Shown: positions 37,802-47,520, counted from the stretch's first letter. The stretch: DNA of 64,000 nucleotides from Limnospira sp050045915 (GCA_050045915.1 JBNGCR010000001.1:57415-121414), one strand, 5' to 3'. The notes: a model not told the origin generated them from the letters alone. Translations and numbers: made by a program.

Positions 37802-38515
37802 TTAAATCCCCTTGAGTTCTTCCGAAATCAACTTCAACGCCGCCGACGGGTTATTCGCCTGGGTGATGGGCCGTCCGATCACCAAATAATTCGCCCCCGC
37901 CTTCACCGCTTCCGAAGGAGTCCGCGATCGCCGCTGATCGCCCTTTTCCGCCCAACTCGGACGGACACCGGGACACACCAGCAAAAAATCATCCCCGCAG
38001 GTCCGCCGCAACTGTTCCACCTCCTGGGGAGAGCAAACCGCCCCCGCCAAACCGCACTCCTTCGCCAACAGCGCCATCTGTAAGGTGTACTCCGGCAGTT
38101 CCAGGGGAATTTTGAGGTCGAAAGCCAATTCCCGGGCGCTGAGGCTCGTCAGGAGGGTGATGGCGATCAATTGGGGCGCCTGTACGCCCGCCTCTTTCGC
38201 GCCGATTTCCGCTGCTTCCTGGGCGGCTCTGAGGGCAACTTTTCCGGCGGTGGCGTGAATGGTAATTAAATCCACCCCGTAGCGGGCGGCGGCGCGACAG
38301 GCCCCCGCCACGGTATTGGGAATGTCGTGCAGTTTCAGATCCAAAAAAATGCGTTTGTTGCGCTGTTTGAGCTGCTTTAAAATTTGCGGCCCGCAACTGA
38401 CGAACAGTTCCAATCCCACCTTCCAAAAGGAAACTTGGGGCAGGGTTTCGATCAGGGCGATCGCGTCGGCCTGGGTGGGGACATCTAAGGGGACAATAAC
38501 GTTGTCGATCGTCAT
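37802..38515 (-). CDS. pyrF: Orotidine 5'-phosphate decarboxylase
   Basis: Decarboxylates OMP to UMP, the last step of de novo pyrimidine synthesis. The 237 residues match the family, with the catalytic D-L-K-L-H-D-I-P-N-T-V near residue 59 and the phosphate-binding end P-G-V-R-P and Y-L-V-I-G-R-P-I near 180 and 212. It sits convergently against the preceding membrane-protein gene with no bases between their stop codons. Confidence 0.97.
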   Translation of the reverse strand: MTIDNVIVPLDVPTQADAIALIETLPQVSFWKVGLELFVSCGPQILKQLKQRNKRIFLDLKLHDIPNTVAGACRAAARYGVDLITIHATAGKVALRAAQEAAEIGAKEAGVQAPQLIAITLLTSLSARELAFDLKIPLELPEYTLQMALLAKECGLAGAVCSPQEVEQLRRTCGDDFLLVCPGVRPSWAEKGDQRRSRTPSEAVKAGANYLVIGRPITQANNPSAALKLISEELKGI

Positions 38516-38529
38516 GGTTGTCGAATTGG

Positions 38530-38559
38530 GGTGTGGGGGGTGGGGTGTGGGGTGTGGGG
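38530..38559. repeat. Heptameric tandem repeat (GTGTGGG)n
   Basis: Imperfect GTGTGGG units just upstream of pyrF. Confidence 0.75.
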
Positions 38560-38656
38560 AAAGTGAAAAATGAAATATGACCGATTCTCTTTCCCTTCTG
38601 AGTGGGGGCGACCGTCTCGGGTTGCACAGTTTGAAAGAAAGTCGGGGATTTTGGGT

Positions 38657-39904
38657 TTAAACTAACCGGGCAAATTTCTTTTTTCCGACTTGCAGGACTC
38701 GGCCTTTGAGTTCCTCGGGGGAATTGAAAGTCAGGTTGGGGTCGGAGACGCGATCGCCGTCGATCCGCACCGCCCCGTTTTGGATTTGCCGTCTCGCCTC
38801 ACTGCCACTCTTGCACAGGTCGCTGGCACCCAAAATATAGAATAACTTGGCGGGGAACTCCACGGTTTCCAGGGAAAATTCCGGGACAGCCTCGGCCCGT
38901 TTCGCATCTCCCTGCACCAAAGTTAAAGCCGCTTTTTGGGCTTCCAAAGCCGCCGCCTCACCGTGGTACTGGGTGACGACATCGAGGGCTAATAATTTTT
39001 GGCGATCGCGGGGATTTTCCGGGAGTTCGTCCGGGGCGCGATCGGTGAGCAACTCGAAATATTCGGCGATCAAATTGTCGGGGACTTTCTCCAATTTCGA
39101 GTACATGGTCAGGGGATCTTCCGAAAGCCCGACATAATTACCCAGGGACTTGGACATTTTTTGCACCCCGTCCGTCCCGATCAAAATCGGCATCAATAAA
39201 CCGAACTGGGGGCGCTGTCCGAAATAGCGCTGCAAGTCCCGCCCCACGGCGAGGTTGAACTTCTGATCGGTTCCTCCCAATTCCACGTCCGCTGCCACGG
39301 CCACCGAATCGTATCCCTGCATAAGGGGATAGAGAAATTCGTGCAAATAGATGGGATTTTCCTTTTCAAACCGCAGGGAAAACCCCTCCTTCGCCAACAT
39401 CTGGCCTACGGTCATCCGGGAGAGCAGGTCCAAGATTTTCGCCAGGTCTAGTTTGGACAGCCATTCCGAATTGCGGCGAATTTCCAGGCGTCCGGGGGTG
39501 TCGAAATCCAAAATCGGGCGCAGTTGGTTCAGGTAAGTTTGGGCGTTGCCTTCGACGTCCTCGGCGGTGAGTTGCTTGCGGACCTCGGATTTGCCGGTGG
39601 GGTCGCCGATGCGGGCGGTAAAATCGCCGATAATCAGAACCGCCGTATGTCCCTCGTCCTGGAATGCCCGCAGCTTGCGAAACAAAATACTGTGTCCGAG
39701 GTGGATGTCGGAACCGGTGGGGTCGATGCCCAACTTAATCCGCAGGGGGCGATCGCTCTGAGCCAACCGCCGGTCTAAATTCTCCTCGGGATTGGGAGAA
39801 TCCGGCAATTCCGGGAAAACTTCGTTGATACCCCGGCGCAGTCGGGGAAAATTTGGCAGAGACGCTCCGGGGGAGTTCTCCGCGAAGGGTTGACTCACAA
39901 TCAT
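38657..39904 (-). CDS. tyrS: Tyrosyl-tRNA synthetase
   Basis: Class I synthetase that charges tRNA-Tyr. The 415 residues show the HIGH motif as H-L-G-H-S near residue 73, K-M-S-K-S near 250, and a C-terminal S4 RNA-binding domain (about 350-412). The enzyme starts MIVSQPFAENS at 39904. Its neighbour pyrF is on the same strand, about 140 bases downstream past the heptamer repeat; cotranscription is unlikely. Confidence 0.97.
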   Translation of the reverse strand: MIVSQPFAENSPGASLPNFPRLRRGINEVFPELPDSPNPEENLDRRLAQSDRPLRIKLGIDPTGSDIHLGHSILFRKLRAFQDEGHTAVLIIGDFTARIGDPTGKSEVRKQLTAEDVEGNAQTYLNQLRPILDFDTPGRLEIRRNSEWLSKLDLAKILDLLSRMTVGQMLAKEGFSLRFEKENPIYLHEFLYPLMQGYDSVAVAADVELGGTDQKFNLAVGRDLQRYFGQRPQFGLLMPILIGTDGVQKMSKSLGNYVGLSEDPLTMYSKLEKVPDNLIAEYFELLTDRAPDELPENPRDRQKLLALDVVTQYHGEAAALEAQKAALTLVQGDAKRAEAVPEFSLETVEFPAKLFYILGASDLCKSGSEARRQIQNGAVRIDGDRVSDPNLTFNSPEELKGRVLQVGKKKFARLV

Positions 39905-40264
39905 GGCAGGATAGAAACTTTTGCGAATGCAGGGCGAGATGCGTTACTCTTGATTCCTGATGAACGAGTGTGGGCATTGTGACCCAACTCACACAGAATC
40001 CTATCATTTTCCGAGCGGTTTCTGTCGGGATTTGGATGTCGAGTTCCCCCGCCCGTTCGGAGCGCTCCGAGATGTTTCGGACCTTCCCACCCACCCGATC
40101 GGTGAACGGAAGAAAAATATTTTGAGTCCGGGGATTGTCACCGATGCGATCGCACAGATGCAGATGCTATATCCTTATGATTCAGTGGGGTGAGGGCCGA
40201 CCCCGGCCGATCCCCGAGGTCAGATCCCCTGTCGCCCTGTTTTCCTGGAGGGAGTGAAATCAAC
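39905..40264. other. Intergenic region between tyrS and the penicillin-binding protein
   Basis: Divergent spacer, so promoters for both genes should lie here. An in-frame GTG at 40190 exists, but nothing upstream of 40265 looks like coding sequence. Confidence 0.4.
40247..40254 (+). promoter_or_regulatory. Shine-Dalgarno site deciding a GTG start
   Basis: GGAGGGAG ten bases before GTG at 40265, which marks the start of the class A penicillin-binding protein. Confidence 0.7.
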
Positions 40265-42193
40265 GTGTCATCAACAAACGCAATCCGACGCCAACAACGG
40301 CTCGAATCATCGTCGGGCCTATTTGACTTCATTCAGTCAGTCAGCAAGGTCACGGCCGGAACGCTGCTGGGTACGACCATGTTAGCCAGTTCTGTGGTCG
40401 CCGGAGGTTTGGTTGGTCTGGCCGTGAGTTTCCGCAACCTCCCGGACGTGCGGGTGTTGCAGAACTACGTCCCCACCGAAACGACCCACATTTACGACAT
40501 CAACGGCAAACCCCTGGCCAGCCTCCACGACGAGGCGAACCGGGAGGTGGTTTCCCTCGACGAAATTTCCCCGGACCTGAAGCGGGCGGTGCTGGCGATC
40601 GAAGACAGCAATTTTTACTATCACAAGGGGATCTATCCCACGGGGATCGTGCGGGCCTTCGTCGCCAACCTGGAGAGCGGAGAAACGGTGGAGGGGGGTT
40701 CGACCCTGACGATGCAGTTGGTCAAGAACCTGTTCCTGTCCCCCAACCGAACGATCAGCCGGAAAGCAGCCGAGGCGGTGATGGCGATTCGCCTCGAACA
40801 GATTTTAGAAAAAGATGAGATTTTGGAGCTCTACCTCAACCAGGTGTATTGGGGTCACAACTTGTACGGGGTGGAGACGGCTTCCCAGAGTTATTTCAAC
40901 AAGCCGGCGTCCGAGCTGAACCTGGCCGAGGCGGCGCTGATGGCGGGGTTGATCCCGGCTCCCGAGGATTACAGCCCCTTCGCGAACTACCAGCTCGCCA
41001 AACGACGGCAGGCGATCGTTTTGGATCGGATGGCCGAACTGAAGTGGATCACCCCCCAAGAGGCAGCCGAAGCCAAGAAACAGCCCCTGTTGGTGGGGAG
41101 CATCACCTCCTTCCGCACCAGCCAGTTGCCCTACGTCACTGAGGCCGTGGTGCAGGAGTTGACGAAGCAGTTCGGCCGGGACGCGGTATTGAAAGGGGGG
41201 ATGCGAATCCAGACCAGCATCGACCTGAACTTCCAGCGCATGGCCGAGCGGACGGTGAGCGAGTGGCATGACCGTCTCTACTACCGGGGCATCTACCGCG
41301 ATCGCAAAAACGGACAGATCGCCCTAGCCGCCGTCGATCCCACCACCCACTTCGTCAAGGTGATGGTGGGGGGAGCCGACTACAAGACCAGCCAGTACAA
41401 CCGCGCCATCCAGGCCCGCCGCCAGCCCGGATCGTCCTTCAAGCCCTTTGTCTACTACACGGCCTTCGCCTCGGGCAAATACAGACCCGATTCCATCGTC
41501 AACGATACCCCCGTCAGCTACCCGGACGGCTACGGCTACTACTCCCCCCGCAACTACGGCGGCGGCTTCTCCGGGGCCGTCTCCATCCGCTCCGCCCTGC
41601 AATCTTCCCTCAACATCCCGGCGGTGAAAATCGGCCAGGCCGTGGGGCTCAACCAAGTGATCGAAGTCTGCCGCATCCTCGGTTTCACCAGCCCCATCGA
41701 GCCGGTGATTTCCCTGCCCTTGGGTTCCGTCGATGTCAGCCCGATGGAAATGGCCGGGGCCTTCGCCACCTTTGCCAACGACGGCTGGCACTCCGACCCC
41801 ACCTTTATCGTGCAAGTCACCGACAGCCAGGGTAACGTCCTGCTCGATAACACGCCCAAACCCCGCCTGGTGCTGAACCAGTGGGCTGTGGCCTCCCTCA
41901 ATAGCGTCCTGCAAGGGGTGATTACCAGCGGGACGGGAACCCGGGCTAGACTGGGACGGCCGGCAGCGGGCAAGACGGGAACCACCTCCTCGGAGCGGGA
42001 TGTCTGGTTTGCCGGCTACACGCCACACCTGTCCACCGCCGTTTGGGTGGGCAACGATGACTACACCCCCCTGAGTGCCGGTGCGACGGGCGGAACCGTC
42101 GTGGCTCCGATCTGGCGGGACTTCATGAGCCAAGCCCTGGTCGGCAAACCTGAGACAGGCTTCACCCCCCCGTCCAACTTTGAAGCCCCCTAG
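40265..42193 (+). CDS. Class A penicillin-binding protein (PBP1A-like)
   Basis: A bifunctional peptidoglycan glycosyltransferase/transpeptidase in the inner membrane, 642 residues from the GTG at 40265. A signal-anchor helix (about 20-55) precedes a GT51 domain with the catalytic Glu in A-I-E-D-S-N-F-Y near residue 105 and S-T-L-T-M-Q-L near 145. The transpeptidase has the active-site Ser in P-G-S-S-F-K-P-F, S-S-L-N for the second motif and G-K-T-G-T for the third, so it should be fully active. A longer frame starts at GTG 40190, but the strong ribosome binding site supports 40265. Confidence 0.93.
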   Translation: MSSTNAIRRQQRLESSSGLFDFIQSVSKVTAGTLLGTTMLASSVVAGGLVGLAVSFRNLPDVRVLQNYVPTETTHIYDINGKPLASLHDEANREVVSLDEISPDLKRAVLAIEDSNFYYHKGIYPTGIVRAFVANLESGETVEGGSTLTMQLVKNLFLSPNRTISRKAAEAVMAIRLEQILEKDEILELYLNQVYWGHNLYGVETASQSYFNKPASELNLAEAALMAGLIPAPEDYSPFANYQLAKRRQAIVLDRMAELKWITPQEAAEAKKQPLLVGSITSFRTSQLPYVTEAVVQELTKQFGRDAVLKGGMRIQTSIDLNFQRMAERTVSEWHDRLYYRGIYRDRKNGQIALAAVDPTTHFVKVMVGGADYKTSQYNRAIQARRQPGSSFKPFVYYTAFASGKYRPDSIVNDTPVSYPDGYGYYSPRNYGGGFSGAVSIRSALQSSLNIPAVKIGQAVGLNQVIEVCRILGFTSPIEPVISLPLGSVDVSPMEMAGAFATFANDGWHSDPTFIVQVTDSQGNVLLDNTPKPRLVLNQWAVASLNSVLQGVITSGTGTRARLGRPAAGKTGTTSSERDVWFAGYTPHLSTAVWVGNDDYTPLSAGATGGTVVAPIWRDFMSQALVGKPETGFTPPSNFEAP

Positions 42194-42327
42194 CCCGTCC
42201 CATCTCGTTTCCCGAGTCAGATGAATCGGACAGAGATCGTACAATGGAAAACAACACCGCCTTCGCCGGGATTTCCGGTCGGGACAGCCCTACGGTGTTC
42301 GCTTTCATGCATTAGGATCTTGTTGTT

Positions 42328-42555
42328 ATGAATCTAAATACTTCTTCTTCCTCCAATGCCGCTAGCAAAGTGGAAGTGTCGATCCACATTGATTCCGAGC
42401 TACTCGATCAGGTCAAGCACTTGACCAATGACCCGAGTAAAGTGATCGAAACTGCTTTGCGACAGTGGCTCCGGGGAGAGCGCCCTGAAGATGAGTTGGC
42501 CCTCAACCTGCAGCGCAACCCCCCGGTTCCCCCCCGAGGCGAGTGGAATGATTGA
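42328..42555 (+). CDS. Ribbon-helix-helix protein, CcdA-like antitoxin
   Basis: A 75-residue protein. Residues 15-50 have the ribbon-helix-helix pattern: a short V-S-I-H-I-D strand and two helices (L-L-D-Q-V-K-H-L and P-S-K-V-I-E-T-A-L-R-Q-W-L), as in CcdA and related DNA-binding antitoxins. The C-terminal tail ends P-V-P-P-R-G-E-W-N-D and could bind a partner. No toxin gene follows: the next frames are shadows and the next real gene is a histidine kinase. So it may be a solitary repressor. Confidence 0.7.
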   Translation: MNLNTSSSSNAASKVEVSIHIDSELLDQVKHLTNDPSKVIETALRQWLRGERPEDELALNLQRNPPVPPRGEWND

Positions 42556-42855
42556 GTCCCAATTCCCGGCTCGAAGCTGGGATGGCGCCTCGGTCGAGTG
42601 TCCCCAAAACTGGACGCGATAATTGCGCTGTGGCGGATCGCCCGGGGGAGAATTGGGGTCGCCATCCGGTCGGGTCCGTCCTGAGCGATCGCCCGAACCT
42701 TTCCTGGTATTGGCAATCCCCGGCAATCGATCGCATTCGGTTTTCGATTTCTCATTCCCGCCGGAAATCTCGGTTGTTTTTTCCGAATCACGGCGGTGTC
42801 GTCGAAGATATAGGGGTAACGAAACGCTTTTGCAAATCCTCCGTCGCGAATCCTC
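42556..42855. other. Region without a supported gene
   Basis: An ORF overlapping the antitoxin stop (42552-42866) has the composition of non-coding sequence, with many Arg, Ser and Pro and no regular hydrophobic pattern. Nothing else is visible. Confidence 0.5.
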
Positions 42856-44631
42856 ATGAATGCTGACACGGATTCCCCGCTCCCCAATTCGGCTTCTGCC
42901 GACCTGTTTTCAGGTATAGAAGCCGACCTCGTTTTCATTCAAAATGAATCGGGTGAATATTTATTTTTTTCCTGGCGACGGTGCGATCGCCATCCCATTC
43001 CCGCCGATCGCATTGTGGGAACTCGGATGGAAGATTCCTTCAAACCGCTGCTCCTCGACCCCTATTTGGAACGAGTCCGCCGGGTTCGGAAGAGTTCGAT
43101 CCCGGAACGTTTTAGCTATCCGTTCGGTTACGAAAACCAATATTTCCCCATCGAATTGATCGTCAGTCCCATTCTCAAATCCGACGGCACCGCCACTGAT
43201 ATCTTGGTGATGGGGCGGCTGCTCGAGAACGTGCAACTGCCTCCCAATTCGGCGGCCGACGAAGTGATCGCCTACCGTTCCCTGCCCTCCAACTTCGATA
43301 TCCAGCAAAAAATGCTGGTGCAAATTGCCGGGACCCTGTGCCGCAGCGTCCCCCCCAGCTCCCAGATTTATCAAACCATCCTCGGCCAAATCGCCCAAAA
43401 AATCCGCCGCACCCTCGATTTGAAGCAAATTTGGCAGCAGACCGTTGACAGCCTGGGCAAGGTGTTGGGGGTGAGCCGCTGCATCATCTGCCCCCACCGC
43501 CACAGCCGGGATGACGGGTACAATAACTTACAAACCCAGGTGGTCGCCGAGTTCCGCCAAGAGGGAACCCGGATGATGCTGGGGTTGGACCTGTCCGTCG
43601 AGCGCGAATTGGGCTGGGCCCAAGCCGTGAAAACCCTCGAACCCGTGGTCGTCGAGCGCAGCGTCCCGGAAAACGACCCCTACCGCCGCCACTCGATCCT
43701 CGTCGTCGCCACCGCCTACCAGGACCAACCCAACGCCCTGATCGCCCTCCACCAGTGCGATCGCTTCCGCCAGTGGACCGCGGCCGAGATCGATTTCGTC
43801 CGGGAACTGGCCACCCACGTCGGCACCGCCCTCGCCCACGCCACCCTCTACCAAGAATTGGAAGAGGCCCGGGCCGAAGCCGTCGCCCTCTCCCGCCTCA
43901 AAAGCGAATTTCTCGCCAACACCTCCCACGAACTGCGGACCCCCCTCAACGGGATCATCGGCTTTCTCAAACTCGTTTTGGACTGCATGGTGGACGACCC
44001 GGAGGAAGAGCGGGAGTTCATACTCGAAGCCCACCGCGCCGCCCTCCATCTCCTCAATTTGATCAACGATGTCCTCGATATCGCCAAGATCGAAGCGGGG
44101 AAAATGGAAATCGACCTAGCCCTGGTGAAAGTCGGGGAACTGCTGCGGGAAGTCGAACAGTTCACCCGCCCCCAAGTCCAACAAAAAGGTCTGAATTTCA
44201 CCATCCAACCCGCCGCTTTGAACGACGAATTGATCGTCTATGCGAACTATCAAAGATTGTTGCAAGTTATGCTAAATTTGGTGGGAAATGCGATCAAATT
44301 CACCCACGAGGGCGGCATCAACATCAGCACGGGAATGGTCAAACAAAAAGTGGTCATTCAAAATCAAGCACTGCCCGGATTTATCGAATTTCGCGTCGTC
44401 GATACTGGCATCGGCGTCCCCCTGGAAAAACAAGACCGATTGTTCAAGGCATTTTCTCAGGTGGATAGCGGATACACCCGCCAATATGGCGGCACCGGAT
44501 TGGGTTTGGTCATCTCTCAAAAACTGGTGCAGGCGATGGGCGGTTCCGTCAAGTTTTACAGCTTGGGAGAAGGACTGGGATCGACCGTCACCTTCACGGT
44601 TCCTCTGTATCAAGAACCGGGCTACGATTAA
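42856..44631 (+). CDS. PAS-GAF sensor histidine kinase
   Basis: A 591-residue cytoplasmic sensor kinase. An N-terminal PAS-like domain (about 20-125), a GAF domain (about 175-335), then HisKA with the phosphoacceptor in T-S-H-E-L-R-T-P-L near residue 358 and a complete HATPase domain with N-L-V-G-N-A-I-K-F, D-T-G-I-G-V-P and G-T-G-L-G-L motifs. No membrane segment. The GAF domain has Cys at about 202 and 205 (S-R-C-I-I-C-P-H) but not the bilin Cys pattern. No response regulator is next to it, so the partner is elsewhere. Confidence 0.9.
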   Translation: MNADTDSPLPNSASADLFSGIEADLVFIQNESGEYLFFSWRRCDRHPIPADRIVGTRMEDSFKPLLLDPYLERVRRVRKSSIPERFSYPFGYENQYFPIELIVSPILKSDGTATDILVMGRLLENVQLPPNSAADEVIAYRSLPSNFDIQQKMLVQIAGTLCRSVPPSSQIYQTILGQIAQKIRRTLDLKQIWQQTVDSLGKVLGVSRCIICPHRHSRDDGYNNLQTQVVAEFRQEGTRMMLGLDLSVERELGWAQAVKTLEPVVVERSVPENDPYRRHSILVVATAYQDQPNALIALHQCDRFRQWTAAEIDFVRELATHVGTALAHATLYQELEEARAEAVALSRLKSEFLANTSHELRTPLNGIIGFLKLVLDCMVDDPEEEREFILEAHRAALHLLNLINDVLDIAKIEAGKMEIDLALVKVGELLREVEQFTRPQVQQKGLNFTIQPAALNDELIVYANYQRLLQVMLNLVGNAIKFTHEGGINISTGMVKQKVVIQNQALPGFIEFRVVDTGIGVPLEKQDRLFKAFSQVDSGYTRQYGGTGLGLVISQKLVQAMGGSVKFYSLGEGLGSTVTFTVPLYQEPGYD

Positions 44632-44780
44632 CCATTAAAAATTAATCATTATATCATGTCCGCTTAAACAGTTATGATTCCTGGGTGCCATCTTCTGAAG
44701 CGACTTCAAACTTTTGCCGATTGCCTCTTGCCGATTGCCTTTTCTCGAACGATTGTGTAAGTATTCAAACGGACTTGATA

Positions 44781-44806
44781 TTAATCATTAATCATTAATC
44801 ATTCAT
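44781..44806. repeat. Heptameric tandem repeat (TTAATCA)n
   Basis: Three units just upstream of folK. A second, imperfect run based on TTGCCGATTGCC lies at about 44716-44745. Confidence 0.75.
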
Positions 44807-44818
44807 TTTCTTTGTTTT

Positions 44819-45307
44819 ATGAAACGTTCGACTGTTGCGATCGCTTTGGGTAGCAACCTCGGTGACTCTCGCGCCACGGTGGAAACTGCACTGGAATCTC
44901 TCGATCGCCATCCCCAAATTTCCCTCAAAGCGCGATCGCACTGGTATCGCACCGCCCCCGTTGGACCGCCTCAGCCGGACTACATCAACGGCTGCGCCAT
45001 CCTGAACGTCACCCTAACTCCCGAAGCCCTCCTGGAAACCCTCCTCACAGTCGAACGGCAATTCGGGCGGGTGCGCCGGGAACGGTGGGGGCCGAGAACC
45101 CTCGACCTTGATTTGTTGCTCTTCGATGATCTAATCTTAAAGACACCCAGCCTCGAACTTCCCCACCCCCGGATGAGAGAGCGGGCGTTCGTCTTGGTTC
45201 CCCTGGCGGAAATCGCGCCCGACTGGCTCGATCCCATCGCGGGAAAGGCGATCGGGCAACTCCTGGAAACCGTCGATCCGTCGGGTATCCAAAAAATCGA
45301 AACTTAA
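44819..45307 (+). CDS. folK: 2-amino-4-hydroxy-6-hydroxymethyldihydropteridine pyrophosphokinase
   Basis: HPPK, which transfers pyrophosphate from ATP to the pterin in folate synthesis. The 162 residues match the family: A-L-G-S-N-L-G near residue 8, the segment from Q-F-G-R-V-R-R-E-R-W-G-P-R-T-L-D-L-D-L-L near 85 with its substrate-binding Arg, Trp and Asp, and H-P-R-M near 120. It is followed after 24 bases by the Nudix hydrolase gene on the same strand, and then by a photolyase: a likely operon or at least a close cluster. Confidence 0.95.
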   Translation: MKRSTVAIALGSNLGDSRATVETALESLDRHPQISLKARSHWYRTAPVGPPQPDYINGCAILNVTLTPEALLETLLTVERQFGRVRRERWGPRTLDLDLLLFDDLILKTPSLELPHPRMRERAFVLVPLAEIAPDWLDPIAGKAIGQLLETVDPSGIQKIET

Positions 45308-45331
45308 ATCCACCCTCAACCCCAAAGGCCC

Positions 45332-45877
45332 ATGCGACCCGGTTCCGAACCCCCCGAAATTCTCCAGCAGCGTCTCTTTTACCGGGGGCGCAAGTTCAAC
45401 TTCGATGTCAACCGCCTCCGCCTCCCCAACGGCGTCGAGGGGGACTGGGAGTGCGTCCGCCACCCCGGCGGGGCTCTGGTCATCCCCGTCACCCCGGAGG
45501 GCCAATTGGTTTTAGTCAGACAATATCGGTTTGCGGTGGAGGGACGGACCCTGGAATTTCCCGCCGGAACCGTGGAAGTCGGCGAAGATCCCGCCGATAC
45601 CGTCAAGCGGGAAATTGAAGAAGAAACCGGCTACCGCGCCCACCAGTGGCGAAAGTTGGGACAATTTATCCTCGCCCCTGGCTACTCCGACGAAATCATC
45701 TACGTATTTTTGGCCGAACATCTGGAAAAACTCGACACCCCCCCGGACCAAGACGACGACGAAGATATCGAAACGGTATTGATGACCCCCCAAGAGGTGG
45801 AAATGGCAATCCGGGCCGGAGAACCCGTGGATGCCAAATCCATCGCCAGTTTAATCTTCGCCAAACCGTTTTTGTGA
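45332..45877 (+). CDS. Nudix hydrolase (ADP-ribose pyrophosphatase-like)
   Basis: A 181-residue hydrolase with a full Nudix box (G-x5-E-x7-R-E-x-x-E-E-x-G-Y, about residues 83-105), which binds the divalent metals that cleave a nucleoside diphosphate linked to another group. The P-G-G-A-L-V-I-P and L-V-R-Q-Y-R motifs before the box are typical of ADP-ribose or ADP-sugar pyrophosphatases. It follows folK by 24 bases. The dihydroneopterin triphosphate step of folate synthesis is also done by Nudix enzymes in some bacteria, but the motifs here favour ADP-ribose. Confidence 0.92.
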   Translation: MRPGSEPPEILQQRLFYRGRKFNFDVNRLRLPNGVEGDWECVRHPGGALVIPVTPEGQLVLVRQYRFAVEGRTLEFPAGTVEVGEDPADTVKREIEEETGYRAHQWRKLGQFILAPGYSDEIIYVFLAEHLEKLDTPPDQDDDEDIETVLMTPQEVEMAIRAGEPVDAKSIASLIFAKPFL

Positions 45878-45928
45878 CGGGAATCGGGAGTCGAGAATCG
45901 GGAATCGGGGAAATTAAAAATCTAAAAT

Positions 45929-45960
45929 CCCCACACCCCACACCCCACACCCCACACCCT
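45929..45960. repeat. Heptameric tandem repeat (CCCACAC)n
   Basis: About four units, the complement of the GTGTGGG heptamer, directly before the photolyase gene. Confidence 0.8.
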
Positions 45961-45967
45961 TAAATAA

Positions 45968-47395
45968 ATGTCCGATTTAATCCTCTTTTGGCACCGTCGC
46001 GACCTGCGAATTTCCGACCACCGGGGGCTGGCTGCAGCCCGCCGCCGCCGTTCCCAGATCGTGGGGGTTTTTTGCCTCGACCCGAATATTTTAGAAGGGG
46101 ATGATATCGCCCCCGCCCGGGTGAGTTACCTGATCGGTTGTCTGCGATCGCTTCAAGAACGCTACCGGGAGGCGGGGAGTCAACTGTTAATTCTTCACGG
46201 CGAACCCGTGCAAAGTCTGCCGCAATTGGCGACGGCTTTGGAGGCGAAGGCAGTGTATTGGTGTCGGGATGTGGAACCCTACGCCATCGATCGCGATCGG
46301 GCGGTTTCCGAAGCACTGACTGACGCGGGAATTGAGGTCGAAACCTATTGGGATCAACTGCTACATTCCCCCGAAGAAATCTTTACCAGTTCCGATGAAC
46401 CTTACAAGGTTTATACCCCTTACTGGCGGAAGTGGAATCAGCAGGAAAAAGATCGTCCCTTCGAGACACTGGCGGACGTGACGGGACTTTCGGACAGCCA
46501 GCAGGAGGCGGCGAAACAGGCGGGGGCGATCGCACTCCCGACGGCGAAGGATTTGGGGTTTGTCTGGGAAGAACCGTTAATTTTAGAACCCGGGGAAGAA
46601 CCAGCCCGCGATCGCCTGGAGGAATTTTGCGATCGCGCCATTTACGAGTACGATGAACAGCGCAATTTTCCCGCCGTGGATGGCACTTCCCAGTTGAGCG
46701 CGGCTATCAAATTTGGGGCGATCGGCATCCGCACCCTGTGGGCGAAAACGGTGGAAATCATGGAAAATACCCGCAGCGACGAAGCCCGCAATCAAATCCG
46801 GGCTTGGCAGCAGGAAATCGCGTGGCGGGAGTTTTACCAACAGGCATTGTATCACTTTCCGAAGTTGGCGGACGGACCCTATCGCGAACCCTTCGATCGC
46901 TTTCCTTGGAGTGACAATCGGGAACATTTTCAAGCCTGGTGCGAGGGGAAAACCGGCTATCCGATCGTCGATGCGGCGATGCGACAGTTGAACGAGACGG
47001 GGTGGATGCACAACCGCTGTCGGATGATCGTCGCCAGTTTTTTGACCAAGGATTTGATAGTCAACTGGCAGTGGGGCGAAAAGTATTTTATGCAAAAGTT
47101 GATCGACGGAGATTTGGCATCTAATAACGGCGGGTGGCAGTGGAGTGCTTCCAGCGGCATGGACCCGAAACCGCTGCGAATTTTCAATCCGGCATCCCAG
47201 GCCCAAAAGTACGATCCGGAGGGGGAATACATTCGCCAATGGTTGCCGGAATTGCGGAATTTGGAGACGGCGGATCTGGTGACGGGGAAAATTTCATCCC
47301 GCGATCGCGAATCCTGCGATTATCCGGAGGCGATCGTCGATCACAAACAACAACAAAAACAATTTAAGGCAATCTATAAAGAGTTGAAAGGTTGA
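45968..47395 (+). CDS. phrA: Deoxyribodipyrimidine photolyase
   Basis: A light-dependent repair enzyme of class I that splits cyclobutane pyrimidine dimers, 475 residues. The N-terminal photolyase fold (L-F-W-H-R-R-D-L-R near residue 6) would bind the antenna chromophore; the C-terminal FAD domain has W-Q-Q-E-I-A-W-R-E-F-Y near 279, the conserved W-M-H-N-R-C-R-M near 342, and G-G-W-Q-W-S-A-S-S-G near 388. The sequence is close to the cyanobacterial 8-HDF-type enzymes, but the antenna itself cannot be read from motifs alone. It begins just after the heptamer repeat. Confidence 0.95.
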   Translation: MSDLILFWHRRDLRISDHRGLAAARRRRSQIVGVFCLDPNILEGDDIAPARVSYLIGCLRSLQERYREAGSQLLILHGEPVQSLPQLATALEAKAVYWCRDVEPYAIDRDRAVSEALTDAGIEVETYWDQLLHSPEEIFTSSDEPYKVYTPYWRKWNQQEKDRPFETLADVTGLSDSQQEAAKQAGAIALPTAKDLGFVWEEPLILEPGEEPARDRLEEFCDRAIYEYDEQRNFPAVDGTSQLSAAIKFGAIGIRTLWAKTVEIMENTRSDEARNQIRAWQQEIAWREFYQQALYHFPKLADGPYREPFDRFPWSDNREHFQAWCEGKTGYPIVDAAMRQLNETGWMHNRCRMIVASFLTKDLIVNWQWGEKYFMQKLIDGDLASNNGGWQWSASSGMDPKPLRIFNPASQAQKYDPEGEYIRQWLPELRNLETADLVTGKISSRDRESCDYPEAIVDHKQQQKQFKAIYKELKG

Positions 47396-47427
47396 TTTTG
47401 CCCCCATTCCGCGGTGGCGGTTTTTAT

Positions 47428-47520
47428 TCCCTACACCCTACACCCACGCGCAGCGCTATCATTTCCCGCCCCATTTTCCAGCCCCCAAACCCCCAATTCT
47501 GGGGGCTTTAGAGCGGATGG
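47428..47520. repeat. Composite repeat region with hairpin
   Basis: CTACACC heptamers and CGCGCAGCGCTAT (47428-47460) are the inverse of 25499-25540. They are followed by the hairpin repeat AAACCCCCAATTCTGGGGG and AGCGGATGG (47487-47520), the second copy of 23241-23273. Confidence 0.75.

Noticed and set aside
42552..42866. Frame overlapping the CcdA-like stop, as a possible toxin
   Set aside because: The ATGA overlap is suggestive, but the protein has no toxin-like core and looks like random translation.
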